Program-made: the position numbers and the translations under genes
In this document: one piece after another, positions 17,601 through 25,835 of the stretch
How the letters are laid out: each line of letters begins with the position of its first letter
Position numbering within the stretch: the stretch's first letter is position 1
Assembly: GCA_011524645.1 (NCBI GenBank)
Contig: WTJY01000462.1
Coordinates: 1 to 43,586, forward strand
Length of the DNA: 43,586 nt
Direction of reading: 5' to 3'
Source of the DNA: Anaerolineales bacterium
GTDB taxonomy: Bacteria; Chloroflexota; Anaerolineae; Promineifilales; Promineifilaceae
Notes under the pieces: generated by a model
What the model was told of the DNA's origin: nothing
The model's database searches: none
What the model saw: only the letters and a program-made list of their open reading frames with translations

Positions 17601-19238
17601 ACCGATCTTGCGTTCGATCCAGGCGGAAGATATCTCGCTTCAACCGGAATCGATCAAAATTTGATCTTGTGGGATATTAATAAAGGGGAACAAGTCTACG
17701 ACGAGCCACCGCGACAAAACAGCATCATTTGGAATGTCGCCTTTCATCCCAATCGCTCAAACCTAGTGACCGGAAATGCGGCCGGAGAACTGATCTTATG
17801 GGACATCACATCCGGTCAAGAACTCGCCAAAATGTTGACGAATGACTGGATCACTAGCCTGACCTACACCCCAAATGGGAATCATGTCGTGGTCGGTGAG
17901 CGAAGTGGCCGGATCGCCTATTGGAATGTTTCCCGTCGTCAAGAGGATGTCAATGTCGAGCCATTAACCGGCCACAACACAACGGTTTCAATGTTAGAGA
18001 TCAGCAAAAGTGGCGATTATTTGGTATCAACCAGCCGAGATGGGACGGCCGTTATTTGGCGCGCCGAAATATTCCCGCCAATCGGCCCAGTACAGCACAC
18101 ATTGTCCGGTATTCACACCAATGAAATAAACAGCTTGGTTTACAATGCCGACGGTCAAGAACTCATTTCTGGCAGCCAAGACGGGATATTTGTCTTTTGG
18201 GATCTCAGTCAAAACCCACCCACCGGCCGTGTCCGCTACAGCAGCACATCGGTCAACGTGGTCGCTTATAGTCGAGACGGCCGTTATATCGCCACTGGTG
18301 GTGGTGACAGCAATGTCATTTTGTGGGATGCCATCCTACAAACCCCATTCGAAACCCCATTAACTGGGCATACAGGGGAAGTTATTTCACTCGCATTCAA
18401 TAGTTCTGGGGAGATTCTAGCGACCGGTAGCGATCAAGGGGAGATCATTCTTTGGGACACGAACTCGCGAAATGTTATTGCGCGCATTTCCCAAGCGCAC
18501 GAGGGGGCTGTTCGCGCCCTATCTTTCCATCCAAATTCTGGTGTATTGGTCTCAGCAGGTGCAGATCGGGTACTACAGATTTGGGATGAATCATCTGGCG
18601 CGAAATTGGCCCCACCGATCACCAATCACCAAGGAGCTATTTTGGCCGCCACATTTAGCCCAGATGGGCGATACTTCGCCTCCGGCGGTGAAGATCGCGT
18701 CGTCTTAGTTTGGGATGGATCAGCTATCGCCAATTATCGTTTTGATAGCCCCGCGCAACCGGTCCCTGTTACAGAACCCTTGTCCGGCAACGGCCGCCGC
18801 ATTACCACGCTTACATTTAATCAAGACAGCACAAAGTTAGCTTCAGGAACGATCGCCAGCTCCTCAACGGCCGGTGTTCGCGAACAAGCAGGGAACGACA
18901 CCATTACCCTTTGGGATTTAACCAACTTTGAAATCATCGGGGAACCGTTTATTACCCGACACGGCCGAGTCTTAACCATCGCCTTTAGCCCAGATGGAAA
19001 ACAACTGGCCTCCGGTGGGTTAGACAGCCGCCTCATTCTTTGGAGCATCGACATTGAAGATTGGCAACAATCAGCCTGCCAACGAATCAATCGAGAATTT
19101 TCACAAGAAGAATGGGATCGCTATGTCGGGAGTGACGATTTCACGCCGGTATGCAGTGACTTTATCACCCCTATCGAAGAGCTACTAAATGTCACCCCCG
19201 ATGTTGCCCCAGAAGATATTGAAACAGACACAGAATAA
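14604..19238 (+). CDS. Ser/Thr protein kinase fused to a STAND NTPase and WD40 propellers
   Basis: A 1544-aa sensor/signalling protein. Residues 12-285 form a PknB-type kinase: GRGGMAEVY loop, K41, HRDLKPSN with D145, DFG at 163-165, and TGTPAYMSPEQ activation segment. All key residues are present, so it should be active. Residues about 323-740 are a STAND-type ATPase opening with NPYRGLFAF and FFGRE. It has Walker A GPSGSGKSS (about 362-370) and Walker B LIIIDQFEE (about 455-463). A membrane helix at about 770-788 precedes a short helical linker. About 864 to 1490 holds 14 WD40 repeats, counted by their (I/L)W endings, enough for two seven-bladed propellers. The topology would place kinase and NTPase inside and propellers outside if the helix spans the membrane. 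Partner proteins are unknown. TAATACGAT lies just upstream and no Shine-Dalgarno is seen. Confidence 0.93.
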   Translation: MGDLTGKALQKYQIEELIGRGGMAEVYRAYQTNLQRYVAIKVLHPHLTQNPNFIESFEREATAVARLRHPNILQVHDFDVVNGTHFMVMEHIAGHTLKADIQQRDIAVKAKEAQALYEPAEIAYILTALGHGLDYAHAQGIVHRDLKPSNIMFTAEGQAVITDFGLVTLRDQFQHQQQGYVTGTPAYMSPEQAQGGHVDHRSDIYTLGIILYELLIGNPPYHNETEFSLMIKQISDAPIPMPQELPQNEALESILNQALASDPDERYQSAGELATAYRQAVDIDLQDLRLNQAFLPLTGEAIQTINENRITRTRFGQHKKQPNPYRGLFAFREEDAKFFFGREKFVDKLVTSVNKTQIVPVIGPSGSGKSSVLFAGLVPRLREWQDWLICQFRPGTRPFQALSVALTELMEPELSHLEAYTYSRRLAQQLEQEPNRFNGYVNRLLQRHPECNHVLIIIDQFEEIFTLTEDESERLGFINCLTSTRLSNTYAFALSLRADFLGQSLRYPGLAGALQENPHILGAMNREDLTDVVIRPAEKQNVAFESGLVERMLDDVGSEPGNLPLLEFALDTLWDEQQHGVITHKAYEKIGRVDGALTGHAEKIYANYSPEDQLRIKNVFTQLVRPGLGTQDTRRLAKRSEVGEQDWHLVQELADQRLVVTNRAIDGQETAEVVHEALIGRWQRLRDWMNDDRNFRMWQERVRAAIHQWEENEHDPGSLLRGTALNEAEEWYQSSPHLNETESAFIGESIGLRDRNIRENELRRRRITTSLMVALLIVATLAGYSLFQWNLATSATAIAEERRYQAEQAQSRQLAVQSSLLRQEDFDLSVLLGVQANQVADTFEAQDNLVLSLLHTPRLLTKLRGHKGFSRGLSYGNTGAVIATGGIEGDIIIWETKEHQPIATIQNAHNGPVRGLDFNVDDTLLASVGDTQGVILWNRATQEAIGSLTGSAGGLFTQVLFSDDGQYIAASDIGGKIYIWSATDFTLIGDPLIEHRGQITDLAFDPGGRYLASTGIDQNLILWDINKGEQVYDEPPRQNSIIWNVAFHPNRSNLVTGNAAGELILWDITSGQELAKMLTNDWITSLTYTPNGNHVVVGERSGRIAYWNVSRRQEDVNVEPLTGHNTTVSMLEISKSGDYLVSTSRDGTAVIWRAEIFPPIGPVQHTLSGIHTNEINSLVYNADGQELISGSQDGIFVFWDLSQNPPTGRVRYSSTSVNVVAYSRDGRYIATGGGDSNVILWDAILQTPFETPLTGHTGEVISLAFNSSGEILATGSDQGEIILWDTNSRNVIARISQAHEGAVRALSFHPNSGVLVSAGADRVLQIWDESSGAKLAPPITNHQGAILAATFSPDGRYFASGGEDRVVLVWDGSAIANYRFDSPAQPVPVTEPLSGNGRRITTLTFNQDSTKLASGTIASSSTAGVREQAGNDTITLWDLTNFEIIGEPFITRHGRVLTIAFSPDGKQLASGGLDSRLILWSIDIEDWQQSACQRINREFSQEEWDRYVGSDDFTPVCSDFITPIEELLNVTPDVAPEDIETDTE

Positions 19239-19302
19239 AATCCTTCCCCCGTCGTCATAACAAGAGCCTAATAGCAATCTAAAATGTTGCTGACAAATCT
19301 GC

Positions 19303-19320
19303 ACGGCTACGGCCGTTTTT
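19303..19320 (+). terminator. Short UNCG-loop terminator after the kinase gene
   Basis: A 5-bp stem ACGGC/GCCGT closes the stable tetraloop TACG and runs straight into TTTTT, 64 bp after the kinase stop. The stem is short but GC-rich and the UACG loop is exceptionally stable in RNA. A second, bulged hairpin ending in TTTT at about 19327-19362 may assist. Confidence 0.5.
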
Positions 19321-19446
19321 GTTATACTCAAACCCGATAAAGTAATCGGCCGAGTTTGTTTTCGCACCCATAATCAAGCAATATATCTAACTATTTACGG
19401 CTGGCGACTTAAGCCTAAACTTCCCAACAAAACATGACTCTTAACT

Positions 19447-19989
19447 ATGTTTAAACTATCGACTCAAGGCAAAAAACGCTTGGCAAAGCTCGTCAAGCTT
19501 TGGCCCGTTCGCGTGGCGCAAACGATTGCGGTTCGCCTTTTCGCCCCCAAGCATTATATCGGTGTCAATACAATTTGTGTCGATGAGCAAAATCGGGTTC
19601 TGTTACTGAACCATGTATTCCACCCCCAATACCCATGGGGGCTACCGGGTGGCTGGCTTGACCCCAAAGAACAACCGATAGACTGCGCGGCACGAGAGAT
19701 ACGGGAAGAAACAGGGCTAGAAATTGAAATTGAAAACCTAGCCCAGTTTAGTTATAAAACACGGCCGTTCTCCCACTTGATAATCATTTATCGAGCACAT
19801 GTCACAGGGGGACAACTCAACCTGAATAACAATGAAATTATCGAAGCGCGCTGGTTTGCAACCGACGAACTACCTGATGGCATTTTACCCATGACCAAAG
19901 CGACCATTCAAGAAATCTTAAATGGTGACCCATCGATACCGGTGCCCCAACAGGGTGATCCCCGTCCTACCCAAATCAGCAAACTCTAG
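19447..19989 (+). CDS. NUDIX hydrolase
   Basis: A 180-aa NUDIX pyrophosphohydrolase. The full Nudix box is present at residues 69-91: Gly69, five residues, Glu75, seven residues, then REIREETGL with the metal-binding EE pair at 87-88. About 35 N-terminal basic residues precede the domain (HYIGVNTICV), as in NUDIX proteins that act on nucleotide sugars or other NDP-X compounds. The substrate cannot be told from the box. No signal peptide. It leads a run of four plus-strand genes: the next starts 22 bp downstream, which suggests one transcript with the envelope-type serine hydrolases. Confidence 0.9.
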   Translation: MFKLSTQGKKRLAKLVKLWPVRVAQTIAVRLFAPKHYIGVNTICVDEQNRVLLLNHVFHPQYPWGLPGGWLDPKEQPIDCAAREIREETGLEIEIENLAQFSYKTRPFSHLIIIYRAHVTGGQLNLNNNEIIEARWFATDELPDGILPMTKATIQEILNGDPSIPVPQQGDPRPTQISKL

Positions 19990-20011
19990 AAATCGATCAA
20001 AGTAAATCTAA

Positions 20012-21481
20012 ATGAACCGAAGAAGTGATCCCGGACTGGGACAATGGCTAGCCACAGCGATCATCGCCGTCCTCAGTCTACTTATCATTTATCAACTAAT
20101 TCAATACAGCAATGTCCGTAGCTACATGCCGACCGGCATGAAAATCGCTGGTATCGATGTGGGCGGACTAGATGAAGATGGTGTCCGTTTAATCCTAACC
20201 GAACGGTATTTAACCGCCCCCATCACCATATCTCATGGTGAACAGCAAATTCAAATCGACCCGCAACGTGATGCGGAATTTATACTCGATTTTGAATTTA
20301 TGTTGAGCAAAGCGAATGAAATCCGCAACAATCAGCGCTACTGGGAAGGGTTTCTCGGCTACTTAACCAACCAGCCGGTCCAAGTTAGTGATGTGCAACT
20401 AAACGCTTCTCACAATCGTGATACGTTGCTCAGTGCCTTGCAACAGATCAGTACCGTTTACGATATTCCGGCGCAACCACCACAACCGGTTCCGGCAACC
20501 CTCAGCTTTTTATATGGCGAAGTCGGCCGTGAAACCAACCGCGTAGACAGCTTAACCGACATTGAAGCGGCGCTATACCGGCCGATTAACCGCAATGCGC
20601 TACTCATTGTCGAACCGGTCGAACCACCGCGCCCCAACATGAACCTGCTGGCCAACCTCATTGTCAACCATTTACAAGATTTTGAAGGAACCACCAGCAT
20701 CTTCATCATGGATCTAAATAAAGATGGAGAGATCAATGTCAATGGAGACATCGCTGTTTCAGGCATGAGCCTCATGAAAGTCCCGATCGCGATCGAGCTA
20801 TTACGACGCATTGAACTGCCATTAAGTGCCGAACAAGAAATCTTGCTCAATGAAACCTTGCTCGATTCCGGCAATCTAAGCGCCAATGAAATATTAAATA
20901 TCGTCGCAGGCCAAGACAATCCCTATATCGGGGCCGACATGTTGACAGATTCGATGCAAAAACTGGGTCTAATCAATACGTTTATGGTCACCCCATACGA
21001 ATTACCACCGCGCAACAACAAGCAAACCCTAGATACATCCGCCAATCAACGGCCGGATCTCTTCACCAACCCAGACCCCAATATGCAAACCACGGCCGAA
21101 GAGATCGGCGCACTCATGGCGATGATCTACTATTGTGCCGAAACAGGGGGGGGGACCTTAATCGCCGCCTTTAACAATGAAATCACCCAAGAAGAATGTC
21201 AGCTTTTAATTGATATCATGAGCCAAAACTTCATCGGTAGTTTAATCGAAGAAGGGGTTCCCAATGAAACAAGCGTCGCCCACAAACATGGCTGGATCAG
21301 CGATACCCACGGCGATGCGGGCGTGGTTTATACCCCCAATGGAGATTACGTCATTGTCATGTTCCTACATCAAACGGAATGGCTCGAATGGGCCGAAAGC
21401 TCACCGCTCATGGCTGATATTTCTCGGGCAACTTATAACTATTTCAATTTTGATACCCCTTATCTCGGGGTGAACCAATAA
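20012..21481 (+). CDS. Membrane-anchored class A beta-lactamase-fold serine hydrolase, copy 1
   Basis: A 489-aa protein with an N-terminal membrane anchor (about 12-30). A YoaR/VanW-associated peptidoglycan-binding-like region follows at about 38-215 (MPTGMKIAGIDVGGL). A beta-lactamase-fold catalytic domain occupies about 215-489. The active-site triad of motifs is complete: SxxK at S253-K256 (SLMK), SGN at 286-288 in place of SDN, and KHG at 425-427 in place of KTG, inside HKHGWISDTHGDAGVVY. This is the penicillin-binding/beta-lactamase2 type and would act outside the membrane. A DD-peptidase-like or other cell-wall role is more likely than antibiotic resistance. The stop is directly followed by the ATG of a paralogue, so translational coupling is likely. 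Confidence 0.85.
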   Translation: MNRRSDPGLGQWLATAIIAVLSLLIIYQLIQYSNVRSYMPTGMKIAGIDVGGLDEDGVRLILTERYLTAPITISHGEQQIQIDPQRDAEFILDFEFMLSKANEIRNNQRYWEGFLGYLTNQPVQVSDVQLNASHNRDTLLSALQQISTVYDIPAQPPQPVPATLSFLYGEVGRETNRVDSLTDIEAALYRPINRNALLIVEPVEPPRPNMNLLANLIVNHLQDFEGTTSIFIMDLNKDGEINVNGDIAVSGMSLMKVPIAIELLRRIELPLSAEQEILLNETLLDSGNLSANEILNIVAGQDNPYIGADMLTDSMQKLGLINTFMVTPYELPPRNNKQTLDTSANQRPDLFTNPDPNMQTTAEEIGALMAMIYYCAETGGGTLIAAFNNEITQEECQLLIDIMSQNFIGSLIEEGVPNETSVAHKHGWISDTHGDAGVVYTPNGDYVIVMFLHQTEWLEWAESSPLMADISRATYNYFNFDTPYLGVNQ

Positions 21482-23050
21482 ATGAATACTCGAAAACGAC
21501 CTCGCATTCGCGTCGGCCGGATTCTGGCCCGTTTCTTGTTATTCGTTCTCATTTGTGGCGGCATTTATTGGGTCGCCAATGAAGCATGGAGCTATTGGCG
21601 CACCTATACGTTCTTGCCTCGTGGTGCAGTCATCGCGGGCGTTGATGTCAGCGGACTGACCCGCGAAGAATCGATGGAACGGGTCCGTCAGGTGTATGAA
21701 AAACCGGTTCTAGCTGTTTACAACCAAGAAGTGATTGAAATCGACGTTATCGATCTCGGATTTGAGCTTAATTTAGTCGAAATGGCGGACGAAGCGGTTG
21801 CGATTCGCGACAGTGCCTCCCATACAGATCGTTTTTTGGCCCACCTAGCCCGACGGCCGGTACTCGATCAACAGCCGATTGATATTGAACTCAACGCCAC
21901 CCATGACCCCCAAAAAGTAAATATCGTGGTCGCACTCCTCGGCGATATTGTCAATCGGCCGGCTCAAAGCCCACAGCTTCTCAACAACGCAGGGGGCAAA
22001 ATTCAAGAAGGGCGCGACGGCTATGTGATCGATAGCTTAGCCAGTTCAGACGCCTTGATCGAAGCACTTTATCGCCCATACGATCGCACCGCCAAATTGA
22101 CCGTTGTGGCCCAAGAAGCCCCTGAAATCAATATGGCTTTCCTCGAAAACTATATTCAACAGTTGCTCAACGGGTTTGATGGCATCGGTAGCATCTACAT
22201 TTTGGATCTGCAAACAGGGGAAGAGATTAAAATCAATGCCGATGCGGCGATTTCCGGCCTCAGCGTGGTCAAAATCGCCATCATGCTCGAAAGCTATCGC
22301 GCCGTCGAAGCGATCGGCTTTGATCACCAAAAGCTGCTCGAAGAAACCGCTATTCATTCCGGCAACTACAGCGCCAATCTATTGCTCGACATCGTGGCCG
22401 GTCAAGACAATGCCTATCTAGGAGTTGATGTGCTCACCGAATCGATGTGGAATCTAGGCTTGGTCAACACCTTTATCGCAACCCCGTACGAAGAACAACC
22501 CCGCGCTGGCAAACGAACGATACAAACCCCAGCCAACAACGACTTAACGCTCGTCCATTTAGATCCTGACCCAGCGATGCAAACCACGGCCGCAGAAATC
22601 GGGCAACTACTCGCCATGATCTATGAATGTTCCCAAGGGGGTGGCACCCTCATCGCCGTTTATCCCAGCCAATTAACCCCAACAGAATGCCAAAACCTCA
22701 TCGATCTAATGGCCCTGAACCATGAAGGGAACTTGATTCGATTCGGTGTTCCGGAAGAGGTCACCGTGGCCCACAAACATGGCTGGGCCTACAACACCCA
22801 CGGGGATGCAGGGATTATCTATTCCCCCAACGGCAACTATGTCATCGCCCAATACCTATATCAAGACAGCGACTGGCTCGCATCGAATATCAGCTTCCCT
22901 CTCTTGCGCGAAATTTCTCGCAGTGTATACAACTACTTTAATTCTGACACCCCCTATATAGATCACAAGCGGGCGCAACGGGAAGCGGGCGTATTTGCCC
23001 TCAACCGCACGATCCAAGCGGTCGAAACATCATTCGGGACAGGCCAATAA
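21482..23050 (+). CDS. Membrane-anchored class A beta-lactamase-fold serine hydrolase, copy 2
   Basis: A 522-aa tandem paralogue of the preceding gene with the same order: N-terminal anchor (about 13-32), YoaR-like region (FLPRGAVIAGVDVSGL onward) and serine-hydrolase domain. Motifs are S261-K264 (SVVK), SGN at 293-295 and KHG at 432-434 in HKHGWAYNTHGDAGIIY. It differs by a 30-residue C-terminal tail (HKRAQREAGVF...) absent from copy 1. The start codon abuts the previous stop with no spacer, so translation probably couples. Conservation of the catalytic motifs in both copies argues that both are active, perhaps on different cell-wall substrates. Confidence 0.85.
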   Translation: MNTRKRPRIRVGRILARFLLFVLICGGIYWVANEAWSYWRTYTFLPRGAVIAGVDVSGLTREESMERVRQVYEKPVLAVYNQEVIEIDVIDLGFELNLVEMADEAVAIRDSASHTDRFLAHLARRPVLDQQPIDIELNATHDPQKVNIVVALLGDIVNRPAQSPQLLNNAGGKIQEGRDGYVIDSLASSDALIEALYRPYDRTAKLTVVAQEAPEINMAFLENYIQQLLNGFDGIGSIYILDLQTGEEIKINADAAISGLSVVKIAIMLESYRAVEAIGFDHQKLLEETAIHSGNYSANLLLDIVAGQDNAYLGVDVLTESMWNLGLVNTFIATPYEEQPRAGKRTIQTPANNDLTLVHLDPDPAMQTTAAEIGQLLAMIYECSQGGGTLIAVYPSQLTPTECQNLIDLMALNHEGNLIRFGVPEEVTVAHKHGWAYNTHGDAGIIYSPNGNYVIAQYLYQDSDWLASNISFPLLREISRSVYNYFNSDTPYIDHKRAQREAGVFALNRTIQAVETSFGTGQ

Positions 23051-23065
23051 ACGGGTAAAGGGCAA

Positions 23066-25015
23066 ATGATCAATAGCCAAAGGCCAATAATAAAAACAAT
23101 GCACCTCATGTGGGGTGCGAGCCTGCTCATTACATTACTCGTCTATGGCTCATCACTTAATCTTCCCTTCTTTTTTGATGACCTCGATCATATGCCGTAT
23201 GTCGCCCAAACGGGATTGATTGACATCTGGCTTTCGTCAGGCGGTTTTCCTTACTACCGGCCGCTAGGGGCCACCGTCTGGCGTCTCAGCTATGTGATAT
23301 TGGGCGAAAACAACCCAGTTGTCTTACATGGTATCAATTTACTATTCCATGGGGTGAACGGCTGGCTGGTGTCGGTCTGGTATCGTCAATTGCAAGGTGA
23401 TAAACACCCCTTATGGCCTTTTATCGCGGCCGTTGCCTTCTTGCTTTATCCATTTACGTATCAAGCGGTGCCTTGGATCGGCGCACTCTACCATATCTTA
23501 GCCACCACATTGATCTTGAGTGCGCTCGTTCTTTATGGCCAAAACGGCCGTTTCGCTCTCTATGCCGCTCTTTTTTGTGCCTTTCTCGCCCCCTTCGCTC
23601 ATGAAAATGGCATCATTATCTGGCCAATGATCCTCATCACCATGTGGTTCACCAAACCGAATCAAACATGGGCGGCCCGCGCCAAAGAAGCTAGCCTCTG
23701 GTTCATTCCGCTACTGACATGGGGGATCATCTGGCGTAGTGCGCCTAAAGTGCGCGGCGACGGAAGCAGGCTAGCCATTAATCATGCCGAGGCGATTTGG
23801 CAGAACGGTGCTTATTTCTTACAAGGGTTTGGTTATCCCCTTACGTGGACAGGGGGTTGGTTGCGGGATAATTGGGGGCTGAATGATTTAGGTCTGGCTC
23901 TAGGCTTAACCGCACTCCTGCTCATGCCTGTGCTGATCGCCCTAAGGCAGAACAAACGTATCTTGATTCCATTGGCTCTATTCTTAGGGGGTTCATTACC
24001 GGCCGTTGCCTTACTCGAATTCGCCTATGTCATTAGCGCCCCTCGTCTTCAAGCCGTTCCTAGTATCGGCACCGCTGTTGTTTGGGTCATGGTCTTGCAA
24101 ACTTTGTATCAAACAGAAAAACCACTTATCACGGCCGACGCTTGGCAAAGCTGGAAAAAAATCATCGGGGGGGGCATCCTACTAATTGTCCTCAGTCAAA
24201 ATCTCGCCTTCATCCAAAAACATATGCGCCAACATCAAATGTTAGGCCAAAGCTGGCAAGACACTACCCAATTCGCAACCCAAACAGGCGCAGAATCGAA
24301 CAAACTACCGGTTTTTATCAACTTACCAAGCTCCATCACCGCCCCACAAGCCACCTATCCGCTAGGCCATGAGGGAACCGTTTTTATGGTCAGCTATATC
24401 CCACTTGATCGTATTTTGCCGGTGCAAACCAATCAAGAAACATTGCCTTACGCCTTACGCCGCCAAGACGATATTCGGCCGGAAATGCCCTATTTATATG
24501 GGGTCATGGGAGACGGCCGGTCATGGGCAGAACGCCAACAAACGGCCGACAATATCGCCGTCTACAACACTATTTTCAGCGAGAACCGAATCGATACCCG
24601 TTTTGTAGGCGAAACGCTCGATTCCGTATCAACACAAAATATCGGTATATTTCCAGAACTCAGTGTATATCTATACGAAGAGAGCGTGCGACACACCTCT
24701 GACGGTTTAGAAATCCCTCTTATTTGGCAAACAAATCAGACAATCGAGCCGGGGTGGACCATCTTTGTTCATGTACTCAATGATCAAGGGGCGCTCATTG
24801 CGCAAGCGGATGGACAAGCTTGGGACAACACATTTCCGGTCAACGAATGGGAAGCCAATTCGATCTTACGGGACATACGTTATGCAACGGTTGACGCAAA
24901 CCAAGCCCATACGATCCATGTCGGCTTTTATAACTGGGTGACCGGTGAGCGAGCCACAGCACAACCCCATAATACGCAGGAGACGGCCGATCATCTCCCC
25001 CTCAATATTGATTAA
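23066..25015 (+). CDS. Polytopic GT-C-like membrane protein with C-terminal beta-sandwich
   Basis: A 649-aa protein with about ten predicted membrane helices in the first 385 residues. A soluble domain of about 265 residues follows. After helix 1 an acidic motif FFDDLDHM (about residues 35-42) sits where lipid-sugar-dependent GT-C glycosyltransferases keep their metal/catalytic acids, and an AHENG motif occurs in a later loop. The C-terminal part contains a pattern I associate with Chloroflexota membrane glycosyltransferases: IPLIWQ...GWTIFVHVLNDQGALIAQADGQAWDNTFPVNEW...HVGFYNWVTGER. I infer transfer of a sugar from a lipid carrier; acceptor and donor are unknown. It starts 15 bp after the second serine hydrolase, with AAAGGG upstream; Met12 is an alternative start. 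It may finish an envelope operon. Confidence 0.7.
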   Translation: MINSQRPIIKTMHLMWGASLLITLLVYGSSLNLPFFFDDLDHMPYVAQTGLIDIWLSSGGFPYYRPLGATVWRLSYVILGENNPVVLHGINLLFHGVNGWLVSVWYRQLQGDKHPLWPFIAAVAFLLYPFTYQAVPWIGALYHILATTLILSALVLYGQNGRFALYAALFCAFLAPFAHENGIIIWPMILITMWFTKPNQTWAARAKEASLWFIPLLTWGIIWRSAPKVRGDGSRLAINHAEAIWQNGAYFLQGFGYPLTWTGGWLRDNWGLNDLGLALGLTALLLMPVLIALRQNKRILIPLALFLGGSLPAVALLEFAYVISAPRLQAVPSIGTAVVWVMVLQTLYQTEKPLITADAWQSWKKIIGGGILLIVLSQNLAFIQKHMRQHQMLGQSWQDTTQFATQTGAESNKLPVFINLPSSITAPQATYPLGHEGTVFMVSYIPLDRILPVQTNQETLPYALRRQDDIRPEMPYLYGVMGDGRSWAERQQTADNIAVYNTIFSENRIDTRFVGETLDSVSTQNIGIFPELSVYLYEESVRHTSDGLEIPLIWQTNQTIEPGWTIFVHVLNDQGALIAQADGQAWDNTFPVNEWEANSILRDIRYATVDANQAHTIHVGFYNWVTGERATAQPHNTQETADHLPLNID

Positions 25016-25100
25016 GTGCCCTCAACTCGAACCGTATCAACAGAGGTCAATTAAAGCTTAATGGATCGCTCTCGACCAAAACCATGTGCTTAAACAGGAA

Positions 25101-25619
25101 TTAATCTCGCCAATACGACAAGCCCAACACCACAAGCAAAGCGACTTCCATCACCTTATTCACAAGGCCAAGTGCATCCACCCCGCTCAAATGGGTCACA
25201 AAATAGCCGATAATCGTAGCCACCGTATAAACCGCCAAAATAGCGGTTACGGTTCGCTTTTGGTTCCCGATAAATCGCTCCGGCCAAACCCAAGCCAGCC
25301 CTAAAACTAAATATCCCAATCCGTTCAAAACCAGCAAGGGATAGGTCCACATCACACCTGCCACCAAATGAAGCCAGCCGGTCATGCCGATTAGCGCAAG
25401 CCCTGCAAGTGTGAGCAGATTCGGCCGTGTGGCTCCGAGCATCGGAGCCACAGCCAACATGCCGCCCCCCACAAAACTAATAAAAATCATCCCCAGATTA
25501 AACGCTGAAAATATGCCCCCATCATCATGGGCGAACACAGGGGGAGCGGCCGCAAGCCAGATCAAGGCGATCATCAACAACAGCACAAAGGGTTTTATAT
25601 CTAAATATTTATTTCTCAT
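25101..25619 (-). CDS. Small polytopic membrane protein with signal peptide
   Basis: A 172-aa protein of no family I recognise. Residues 1-30 look like a cleavable signal peptide ending APPVFA before HDDGG. Four to five hydrophobic helices follow (around 36-58, 65-85, 88-108, 120-140, 147-167). The His-Asp-Asp start of the mature part might bind a metal, but nothing confirms this. I chose the start at 25619 rather than an upstream ATG at 25688. A good GAGGAA Shine-Dalgarno stands 7 bp before it, and the extra 23 codons lie partly in a dispersed repeat. It converges with the GT-C-like gene, 85 bp away. Confidence 0.7.
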   Translation of the reverse strand: MRNKYLDIKPFVLLLMIALIWLAAAPPVFAHDDGGIFSAFNLGMIFISFVGGGMLAVAPMLGATRPNLLTLAGLALIGMTGWLHLVAGVMWTYPLLVLNGLGYLVLGLAWVWPERFIGNQKRTVTAILAVYTVATIIGYFVTHLSGVDALGLVNKVMEVALLVVLGLSYWRD

Positions 25620-25657
25620 GATTTCATTCCTCAAACAACTTGAATTTGTCCTGATAC

Positions 25658-25743
25658 TGCCGAATTTGGTGGGATAAGCGTAAATCATTCAAAAACAGTC
25701 GATTTACAAGGCTGTCATCCCCGCGTAGGCGGGGATCCACCGC
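25658..25743 (-). repeat. 85-bp dispersed two-hairpin repeat, copy B
   Basis: This is the inverted, near-identical counterpart of 4103-4187: two substitutions and one extra T by eye. It keeps both hairpins and the tail. It lies just upstream of the small membrane protein gene and next to diverged copy C in the opposite orientation. Confidence 0.85.
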
Positions 25744-25752
25744 TCAAACAGA

Positions 25753-25815
25753 GTTGGATTCCCACCTTCGTGGGAATGACAATCGTTAATTGATCAACTC
25801 CCACCAAATCCGACA
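25753..25815 (+). repeat. Dispersed two-hairpin repeat, diverged copy C
   Basis: GATTCCCACCTTCGTGGGAA (hairpin) followed by TGAC and a tail CTCCCACCAAATCCGACA match the plan of copies A and B with many changes and a shortened middle. B and C face each other, forming an inverted pair. A 10-bp direct repeat GAATTTGTCC flanks the pair (25642-25651 and 25822-25831). Confidence 0.6.
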
Positions 25816-25835
25816 GGAATAGAATTTGTCCAATT

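Noticed and set aside
19327-19362. Second hairpin with TTTT after the kinase gene
   Set aside because: The stem needs a 4-nt bulge; mentioned as a possible helper but not called as a terminator.
20012-23050. Antibiotic-resistance beta-lactamases
   Set aside because: Membrane anchor, YoaR-like domain and changed SDN/KTG motifs point to a cell-envelope role; no basis for a resistance call.
25619-25688. Upstream ATG for the small membrane protein, adding 23 residues
   Set aside because: The extension would run through repeat copy B and put polar residues before a signal peptide; the inner ATG has a good GAGGAA.
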